Assembly: GCF_020400585.1 (NCBI RefSeq)
Contig: NZ_JAINVF010000015.1
Span: forward strand, 1-64,000
DNA length: 64,000 bases
Origin: Streptomyces sp. NK08204
GTDB taxonomy: Bacteria; Actinomycetota; Actinomycetes; Streptomycetales; Streptomycetaceae
Reading direction: 5' to 3'
The notes under the pieces were generated by a model. That model made no database searches and had not been told where the DNA came from. It saw nothing but the letters and a program-made list of their open reading frames with translations. Both the position numbers and the translations under genes were made by a program. Position 1 is the stretch's first letter, and each line of letters opens with the position of its first letter. This document shows positions 58,893-64,000 of this stretch, in pieces.

Positions 58893-59293
58893 GCACCTTG
58901 AAGCCCTTCTTGTACGACACTGGGGCACTGATCGCCGCGGAACGGAACCGCGTGGCCTTCTGGCGAGCCCATCGTTCCTTCCTGATCGCCGGCGGCGTGC
59001 CCCTCGTCCCTGCGCCCGTCGTGTCCCAGGCCTGGCGGGACGGCGCCCGCCAGGTGCAACTGGCCCGCCTTCTCAGCGGATGCGACATTACGCCTCTGGA
59101 TCACCACCTCGCCCGGAATGTCGGCGAACTCTTAGGCCGTGCCAGGGTGGCGGACCCGGTGGACGGCGTCGTCGCGGCACTCGCCGCACAGTTCGGAGCC
59201 AGGGTGTTCACGTCGGATCCCGACGACATCCAGCACCTCCTGGATCACATGGGCCAGGCCGGCAAACGGGCCAGGATCTGGGCTCTGTCCTGA
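58889..59293 (+). CDS. PIN-domain toxin-like ribonuclease (VapC type)
   Basis: 134 aa. FLYDTGALIAAERN begins the PIN fold with its first Asp; DPVDGVVAALAAQFG and VFTSDPDDIQHLL carry the later acidic residues. The usual second acidic residue (Glu of V-x-x-E-x-W-R) reads Gln in VVSQAWRDG, a change also expected in an actinobacterial subgroup. VapC toxins cut tRNA or rRNA until bound by the antitoxin. GTG 58889 overlaps the antitoxin stop. Convergent with the small gene that ends at 59308. Confidence 0.82.
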   Translation: MSTLKPFLYDTGALIAAERNRVAFWRAHRSFLIAGGVPLVPAPVVSQAWRDGARQVQLARLLSGCDITPLDHHLARNVGELLGRARVADPVDGVVAALAAQFGARVFTSDPDDIQHLLDHMGQAGKRARIWALS

Positions 59294-59307
59294 CCTCCCC
59301 TGGGGCC

Positions 59308-59523
59308 TCACAGCACCTCGCCGCGGCTGCGCGCGTTCTCGTACGCCGTGGCCGCGCGCAGCCGCTCGGCCAGGGTGGCGGGACGTACGGCGTCCGGGGC
59401 GCAGTCCCACTCCCGCCCACCGCCGTACGGCCTCAACTGCACGTACGGCCCCTCGTACCCCATGACGACCCCGACGCGCCCCTTACGCGTGTCCACGACG
59501 TGGCTGCCGACGGCGGGCTTCAC
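59308..59523 (-). CDS. Small conserved-type protein, 71 aa
   Basis: Starts GTG 59523 (VKPAVGSHVVDTRKGRVGVV) and ends YENARSRGEVL. The sequence GSHVVDTRKGRVGVVMGYEG then VQLRPYGGGREWDC looks like a small beta-barrel (KOW-like) with a helical tail; this pattern often accompanies DUF397/XRE clusters in Streptomyces. The start overlaps the stop of the upstream 72-aa gene by four bases, so both are one operon. Function is unknown. Confidence 0.65.
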   Translation of the reverse strand: MKPAVGSHVVDTRKGRVGVVMGYEGPYVQLRPYGGGREWDCAPDAVRPATLAERLRAATAYENARSRGEVL

Positions 59524-59738
59524 GGCGCGATCACCCCCAAGGCCGACGTGAGCCGGCGTGCGGTCTCCACGGAACACCGGCCCAGTTCGACCAGCGGACA
59601 GGGCGCCTCCCGAGCGAGACTCACCGGGTCCAGCCCGAGCGACGGCAGAACGATCCCGGCCCTTTCCAGAACCGACCGCAATTCCCTCAAAGTCTCCTCC
59701 GCCTCTTCGACGCACAACGCCGAGTGCCGTGCCGCCAC
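59520..59738 (-). CDS. Small helical protein, 72 aa
   Basis: GTG 59738 is set by AAAGGGG 6 bases upstream. The protein (VAARHSALCVEEAEETLREL, then RSVLERAGIVLPSLGLDP and SVETARRLTSALGVIAP) is mostly helical and unrecognised. It is divergent from the XRE/DUF5753 gene, with 115 bases between starts, and overlaps the next gene by four bases. Such tiny partners occur beside whiJ-like regulators in Streptomyces, which suggests a shared regulatory set. Confidence 0.65.
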   Translation of the reverse strand: MAARHSALCVEEAEETLRELRSVLERAGIVLPSLGLDPVSLAREAPCPLVELGRCSVETARRLTSALGVIAP

Positions 59739-59853
59739 GTGATTCCCCTTTCTCCTGCGATTTAACGCTTCGTATCTCCAGAGTGACCCTGCGCCAGTAG
59801 ACTCGGCAGCATTCTGCGCCCTACAAGTAAGAGGCAGCTCAAGGGGGTTGGCC

Positions 59854-60688
59854 ATGGCCAACGGTTCGCGGCAGGCGGCATGGGAATTCTTCGGGGCAGA
59901 GCTGAAGAGGCGACGGGAGAACGCCGGCATCACCCAGGCGGAGCTGGGGGCACGCGTTTTCGTTTCCGGTGGGTATATCGGACAGTTCGAGCAGGCCCAT
60001 CCGGAAGCCTCAGCTGGATGTGGCCCAGCGGATCGACGAGGTCCTACAAACCGACGGTTTTTTCGAGCGGCTTTGGCGGAAGCTGATCAAGGATCAGCGG
60101 TATACGGAGTACTTCGCGCACGCTGCTGAGCTGGAGCGGCTGGCGACGGAGATCTGCGAGTTCGCGCCAGCGGTGGTCCCCGGGCTCCTCCAGACGCGGG
60201 AGTACGCGCAGGCGGTGTTCCTGGCGAGCAACCCGTTCGCCACCGACGAGTACATCGAGGAGCTGATCAAGGGACGCATGGACCGGGCGCGGCTGCTCAA
60301 GGACACTACAAGGCCCCTGTATTGGGTGGTCCTCCACGAGACAGTCCTGCGCATCCCCGTCGGCGGCCCGGCAGTCATGGCACACCAGCTCGACCACATC
60401 GCGGCGCTGGTGCGGGAGCGCAAGGTGCTGGTGCAGATGCTGCCGTTCGCGGCAGGCGCGCATCCGGAGATGGGCAAGATGATGTGGCTCATGGAGTTCG
60501 AGGACGCCCCGCCAACCGTCTATACAGAAGCGGTGCGTTCGGGGAATCTGGTGGACGAACCCTTGGTGGTGAAGCGCACCCGGTCGGCCTACGATCACAT
60601 CAGGGCCGCCGCGCTGGCACCGGAGGCGTCCCTGGCCCTGATCGAATCGGCGGCGGAGGACTACAGACGATGCGCGAGTACGACCTGA
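59854..60688 (+). pseudogene. XRE regulator with DUF5753 domain, broken by a one-base frameshift
   Basis: The first part (MANGSRQAAWEFFGAELKRR, HTH AGITQAELGARVFVSGGYIG) and the second part (IRKPQLDVAQRIDEVLQTDG onward) join perfectly if one C is removed from the CCC at 59996-59998; the restored protein is 277 aa. The DUF5753 domain follows with VVPGLLQTREYAQAVFLAS and FEDAPPTVYTEAVRSGNLVD. WhiJ-like regulators of this type control development or secondary metabolism with a DUF397 partner. ATG 59854 follows AAGGGGG by 6 bases. Either a real mutation or an assembly error in the C run. The DUF397 gene overlaps its end. Confidence 0.85.
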
Positions 60689-60876
60689 GCAACGCCCGTT
60701 GGCGCAAGAGCAGCTACAGCGGCGGCAGCGGCGGGGAGGCCTGCATCGAGGTAGCCGACGCAGTCCCCGGTGTCGTCCCCGTCCGGGACAGCAAGGTGCA
60801 CGCGGGTGCGGTGTTGGTGATCGGGGCGGCTGCGTGGACGGAGTTCATCGGTGCCGTTGGGGCCGCCCGCTTCTAG
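60670..60876 (+). CDS. DUF397 protein (WhiJ-cluster partner)
   Basis: 68 aa. The DUF397 pattern is clear: LSNARWRKSSYSGGSGGEAC, IEVADAV, VPVRDSKVHAGAVLVIGAAAWTEFIGAV (in part). ATG 60670 follows GGAGG by 9-10 bases and overlaps the end of the regulator gene by 19 bases in another frame. DUF397 proteins pair with DUF5753 regulators and in some cases antagonise them. With the regulator frameshifted, this partner may be left without its target. Confidence 0.85.
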   Translation: MREYDLSNARWRKSSYSGGSGGEACIEVADAVPGVVPVRDSKVHAGAVLVIGAAAWTEFIGAVGAARF

Positions 60877-60885
60877 GCCAGTGTC

Positions 60886-61479
60886 GTGCTTCCACGACGC
60901 CTCCCCCGGGCGCTCGCCGACGCCCTGCCCGGACAGCTCTCCGGCGGGCAGCGGCAGCGGGTCGCCATCGCCCGCGCGCTGGCCCTGGACCCGGGGCTGG
61001 TGGTGGTGGACGAGCCGACCAGCGCCCTGGACGTGTCGGTCCGCGCGCAGATCCTCAATCTGCTGCTGGACCTGAAGGAACGGCTCGGTCTCGCCCTGGT
61101 GTTCGTCTCGCACGACATCCGGACGGTACGGCGGATGAGCGACCGTGTGATCACCATGTACCTGGGCCGGATCGTGGAGGAGACCCCGGCCGACCGGGTC
61201 ACCGACAGCGCCCGGCACCCGTACACCCGTGCCCTGTGCTCGGCCACGCCCAGCCTGCTGGACCCCATCGCCCCGATCCCGCTGAGCGGCCCGGTGCCCT
61301 CGGCGACCCGGCCGCCGAGCGGCTGCCCCTTCCGCACCCGCTGCTGGAAGGCCGACACCCTGTGCGCCGACCTGATGCCCGGCTTCTCGGCCGCGTCACG
61401 GCCCGGGCACCGCTACCGCTGTCACCATCCTGTGGAGGAGGACCGGCCGACCCGAGACCTAGCGAACCAGGAGCCCTGA
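60886..61479 (+). pseudogene. 5'-truncated oligopeptide ABC transporter ATPase (DppF/OppF type)
   Basis: 197 residues remain. The signature LSGGQRQRVAIARALALDPG, Walker B LVVVDEPTSALD, switch FVSHDIRTV and the C-terminal oligopeptide-transporter motif GCPFRTRCWKADTLC are present, but the entire first third, including Walker A, is missing. Family-like sequence begins at about 60895, directly after the DUF397 stop codon. GTG 60886 could start a product but it could not bind ATP properly. The gene was probably cut when the accessory patch upstream entered or by deletion. A lyase gene follows without a gap. Confidence 0.82.
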
Positions 61480-62406
61480 ATGACGTTTCCCACCCCGCTG
61501 ACCGGTGTCGTACCGCCCGTCTGCACGCCCCTGACTCCGGAGCGGGAGGTGGACGTGCCCTCACTGCTCAGGCTGGTCGAGCATCTGGTGGCGGGCGGGG
61601 TGCACGGGCTGTTCCTGCTGGGCTCGACCTCGGAGGCGGCCTTTCTGACGGACCGGCAGCGCAGACTGGTCGTGGAGGCCGTCGCGGACCATGTGGGCCG
61701 TCAGCTTCCGGTGCTGGCCGGGGCCATCGACATGACCACCCCGCGCGTCCTCGAGCACGTGCGCGCGGTCACGGAGGCGGGCGCCGAGGCCGTCGTCGTC
61801 ACCGCCCCCTTCTACGCCCGCACGCACCGCTCGGAGATCGTCCACCACTACCGCCGGATCGCCGCCGCCAGCCCGGTCCCGGTGATCGCCTACGACATCC
61901 CGTCCGCCGTGCACACCAAGCTCCCCGCCGATCTGGTGCTGGGGCTGGCGGCCGACCGGGTGCTGGCCGGGATCAAGGACTCCAGCGGGGACCTGGGCGT
62001 CTTCCGGGAGATGGTCACCGGGGCCCGCGCGCTCGCCGGGTTCGGCGTCCTGACCGGCTCCGAGGTGGTCGTGGACGCCGCACTGGCGCTGGGCGCCGAC
62101 GGGGCGGTGCCGGGCCTGGCCAACGTCGACCCGCACGGGTACGTGCGCCTCTACCGGCTGTGCAGGGCGGGCGACTGGGCGGGGGCACGGGCCGAGCAGG
62201 AGCGGCTGTGCGCGCTGTTCGGGATGGTCGGCGTCGGTGATCCGGCACGGATGGGCGGCAGTTCCTCGGCGCTGGGCGCGTTCAAGGCAGCGCTGCATCT
62301 GCGGGGTGTCATCGACTGCCCGATCACCGCGGAACCGCAGGTTCCGCTGTCGGGGGCGGAAGTCGAGCAGGTGGGGAAGTTCCTGGCGGCGGCCGGGCTG
62401 TTGTGA
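61480..62406 (+). CDS. DapA-family aldolase/lyase
   Basis: 308 aa, TIM barrel. Conserved parts are GVVPPVCTPLTPEREVDVPS, GLFLLGSTSEAAFLT (phosphate-like carboxylate site), VPVIAYDIPSAVHT with the catalytic Tyr and GIKDSSGDLGVF with the Schiff-base Lys. The family includes dihydrodipicolinate synthase, N-acetylneuraminate lyase and keto-acid aldolases; the STS in place of the usual TTGE points to a catabolic member. ATG follows AGGAG by 6 bases and abuts the truncated transporter gene, so it was once the end of an uptake-and-degradation operon. A strong bidirectional hairpin follows. Confidence 0.82.
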   Translation: MTFPTPLTGVVPPVCTPLTPEREVDVPSLLRLVEHLVAGGVHGLFLLGSTSEAAFLTDRQRRLVVEAVADHVGRQLPVLAGAIDMTTPRVLEHVRAVTEAGAEAVVVTAPFYARTHRSEIVHHYRRIAAASPVPVIAYDIPSAVHTKLPADLVLGLAADRVLAGIKDSSGDLGVFREMVTGARALAGFGVLTGSEVVVDAALALGADGAVPGLANVDPHGYVRLYRLCRAGDWAGARAEQERLCALFGMVGVGDPARMGGSSSALGAFKAALHLRGVIDCPITAEPQVPLSGAEVEQVGKFLAAAGLL

Positions 62407-62425
62407 CCCGCCGGGCCTCCTGCCG

Positions 62426-62464
62426 CCCCGCCCCGGGCCCGTCGTGCGCGGGTCCGGGGCGGGG
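62426..62464. terminator. Bidirectional hairpin between convergent genes
   Basis: 16-bp stem (CCCCGCCCCGGGCCCG with CGGGTCCGGGGCGGGG, one G-T pair) and 7-base loop, between the lyase and the membrane protein gene. Confidence 0.75.
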
Positions 62465-62493
62465 TACGGCGGACGCGGTTCGGGATCCGCGGT

Positions 62494-63480
62494 TCAGGTG
62501 GCGGTCGGTTCGGGGTCACCGCTCAGGGTCCGGGCCCTGTCCGGGACACCGTTGGGACTGCCGTGCGGGCTGGCGTTCCACAACTCGCGGAAACGTCTGA
62601 TCCGCTGCTGCACCTCGTCCTCGCGGGCGTTCACCGTCGTCCAGGAGTTCACGCTCAACTGGTCGGCGCCGATCTCGTAGGACAGCTCCTCGTCGAACAC
62701 GATGAAGTCGATCATCTTGCCGCGCTGGACGTGCAGCGGGAGCTGGGACAGGGCCACCACCCGCACCTCGATACGTACGTCCCGCTGCTCCTTGCAGAGG
62801 TCCGCCAGCTGCGGGATGTCCGCCGGATCCCTGACGATGAACAGGCGCCTGACCCGCACACCACGCTCGTCGATCGCTTTGCGCTGCGCCTCCAGATAGC
62901 GGCCGGCCGGTTCGGTGCTCCAGAAGTTCTGGTCGACGGAGGTGCTGATGGCGTCGATGCTCTTCCTGGTGCACTTGGTCAGGCTCAGCAGCCAGTCGTG
63001 GTTCTCCCCGGGGCACTCGGCGCTGAGGTTGGTCAGGTCGTCCATCTGCAGGGCGAGCCGGTTGATCTCCTCGCGCGCGAAGTCGTGCAGGATCTTCGGG
63101 CCGATGGAGATCACGTGGGTGGCGCTCTCGGCGAGCCGGGGCACGCCGTCGTCGCGGAGCTTCTCCACCTCGTTGAAGAGTTTGGTGGCCCGGCCGATGT
63201 CGACGAAGCGTTTCTCGACGGAGCTCTTCAGATCGCCCAGCTGATGCGCGAAGGTCACCATGAACTGGACGATCAGCACCGCGCCGCCGCACAGCACCGA
63301 CAGGACCAGCTGCCACATGTCGTCGGCCGTCGGGCTCAGCACCGTGCTCAGCACGAACACCACGCCGCCCGCCAGGACTGTGACGATCAGCTTCTGTATC
63401 AGTTTGCGCGCGCCGTCCTCCCCGCCGCCGTCTTCTTCGTCGTGCGCGGTGTGACCGCGCGATGTGATCGTTCCGGTCAT
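62494..63480 (-). CDS. Membrane protein with unrecognised C-terminal domain
   Basis: 328 aa. Two membrane helices (KLIVTVLAGGVVFVLSTVL and MWQLVLSVLCGGAVLIVQFM, residues about 28-78) are followed by a coiled segment (LKSSVEKRFVDIGRATKLFN) and a cytosolic domain of about 200 residues. That domain has THVISIGPKILHDFAREEIN, FWSTEPAGRYLEAQRKAIDE, RVRRLFIVRDPADIPQLADL and MIDFIVFDEELSYE. The ISIG and FWS..GRYL patterns recall a PLD-like fold seen in Streptomyces sensor proteins, but no HKD motif is present. ATG follows GGGGAG by 8 bases. The gene upstream on the same strand ends 46 bases away, so they may form one operon. Confidence 0.65.
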   Translation of the reverse strand: MTGTITSRGHTAHDEEDGGGEDGARKLIQKLIVTVLAGGVVFVLSTVLSPTADDMWQLVLSVLCGGAVLIVQFMVTFAHQLGDLKSSVEKRFVDIGRATKLFNEVEKLRDDGVPRLAESATHVISIGPKILHDFAREEINRLALQMDDLTNLSAECPGENHDWLLSLTKCTRKSIDAISTSVDQNFWSTEPAGRYLEAQRKAIDERGVRVRRLFIVRDPADIPQLADLCKEQRDVRIEVRVVALSQLPLHVQRGKMIDFIVFDEELSYEIGADQLSVNSWTTVNAREDEVQQRIRRFRELWNASPHGSPNGVPDRARTLSGDPEPTAT

Positions 63481-63526
63481 CTCGCTTTCTCCCCCCGTCG
63501 GGGCCGTGTGGGTGAGGGTCGTTCGG

Positions 63527-64000
63527 TCAGCGGGCCGCCAGCGCTTCGTCGCTGCGGGGCAGCAACGCTCTGAGGGCCATCTGGTCGCGGAGGCGCTGGA
63601 CCAGGTTCTGCCACTGGCGGGTGAAGCCGGGGCGCTGTTCCAGCGTCTGCCACAGCGGTCCGAGCGCCGGGTCGACGCGGGCCCTCGGCATCCAGACGTG
63701 CAGCAGGTGTTCGACGAGGGGGCCCAGCGTCTTCAGGGCGCCGGCCCCGTTCGCGGGTCCGAGCGGCAGGCCGTCGAGTTTGTGTCCGACGGTCGTGAGC
63801 AGCCAGTCGTGCAGGGCCAGGTCCTCGCAGAGTCCGGCGACGGCGTCGGGCGCGGTGTCCTCGGGCACACGCAGTTCCGCGGTGCGCAGGCTGTCCTCGT
63901 CGTCGACGGTGAAGCTCACGAGATGGGCCGGCGTCCCGGCGGGGGCGGCCAGGGCGGCCCAGCGCAGCCGGGTGCCGGAGGTCCGCAGCGGGGGGTCGTG
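63527..64000 (-). CDS. Unrecognised protein, C-terminal part (5' end outside window)
   Basis: The frame is open to the window edge; 157 residues plus stop are visible. It contains LRWAALAAPAGTPAHLVSFT, DEDSLRTAELRVPEDTAPDA and helices VAGLCEDLALHDWLLTTVGH and LVEHLLHVWMPRARVDP, ending RALLPRSDEALAAR. No family could be named. It is likely co-transcribed with the membrane protein gene 46 bases downstream. The GTG at 63919 could start a short product, but coding-like sequence continues upstream, so this is treated as a fragment. Confidence 0.6.
   Translation of the reverse strand, partial: HDPPLRTSGTRLRWAALAAPAGTPAHLVSFTVDDEDSLRTAELRVPEDTAPDAVAGLCEDLALHDWLLTTVGHKLDGLPLGPANGAGALKTLGPLVEHLLHVWMPRARVDPALGPLWQTLEQRPGFTRQWQNLVQRLRDQMALRALLPRSDEALAAR

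Overview
The window is chromosomal DNA of a Streptomyces or a very close relative. GC content is extremely high, GTG and TTG starts are common, many genes join by 1-4 base overlaps (ATGA, GTGA), and the gene set is typical of the genus: a HrdA-type sigma factor, class F sortase, DUF397/DUF5753 pairs, MmyB-type regulators, ROK regulators. The order hrdA-dnaG ... nasA ... nirBD-ppdK ... dusB ... glyS-znuACB-zur ... uppS-recO resembles, from memory and unchecked, the SCO246x-SCO251x stretch of S. coelicolor. No plasmid or origin functions were seen.

Layout. 1-1.5 kb: the decayed end of a prophage (endolysin C-terminus, a small ORF, a frameshifted remnant) lies against the 3' end of a CAU tRNA gene, followed by two identical tRNA-Asn genes. 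1.6-7.5 kb: YtxH-like protein, an odd FGGY kinase and a heterodimeric ABC exporter bracketed by two related inverted repeats. 7.5-17.5 kb: hrdA, dnaG, an FAD reductase, dgt, a sirohydrochlorin chelatase-like protein, a DUF218 protein behind 22-bp tandem repeats, and assimilatory nitrate reductase with a GlnR-like box. 18.2-25.4 kb: a sulfide/persulfide island with SQR, two persulfide dioxygenase-rhodanese fusions, two further rhodaneses, a TauE/SafE exporter and two CstR-type repressors, with six matching ATACCCC/GGGGTAT operators. 25.8-31.7 kb: sortase with a secreted partner, then the nir operon (FAD reductase, nirB, nirD) behind a second GlnR-like box.

31.7-46 kb: DUF4232 protein, ppdK with a long structured upstream region, a ROK regulator divergent from two glycosidase genes, an LTA-synthase-like sulfatase with a repeat-expanded N-terminus, dusB and an MFS pump. 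46-57.8 kb: an MmyB regulator with a divergent MFS pump, an unrecognised 380-aa protein, an aldo/keto reductase-TetR pair behind a perfect palindrome, glyS, the zinc uptake operon with its Zur box, zur, a YcxB-like protein and uppS. 57.8-64 kb: recO, then an accessory patch with a VapBC-like pair, two tiny overlapping genes, a frameshifted XRE/DUF5753 regulator with its DUF397 partner, a 5'-truncated oligopeptide ABC ATPase, a DapA-family lyase, and two genes of unknown role at the edge.

The genes form functional sets. nasA, nirBD and the chelatase-like protein (siroheme) form nitrate-to-ammonium assimilation. The sulfur island would oxidise sulfide to persulfide (SQR), persulfide to sulfite (dioxygenases), shuttle sulfane sulfur (rhodaneses) and export the oxidised product (TauE/SafE). 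Its repressors have the two cysteines of the persulfide sensor CstR and lack the copper-binding histidine of CsoR. This island is the strongest candidate here for an unusual system, because the twin repressors, paralogous dioxygenases and shared operators are all visible. Coordinates, motifs and site matches were read directly; functions rest on family knowledge and regulation is inference unless stated.
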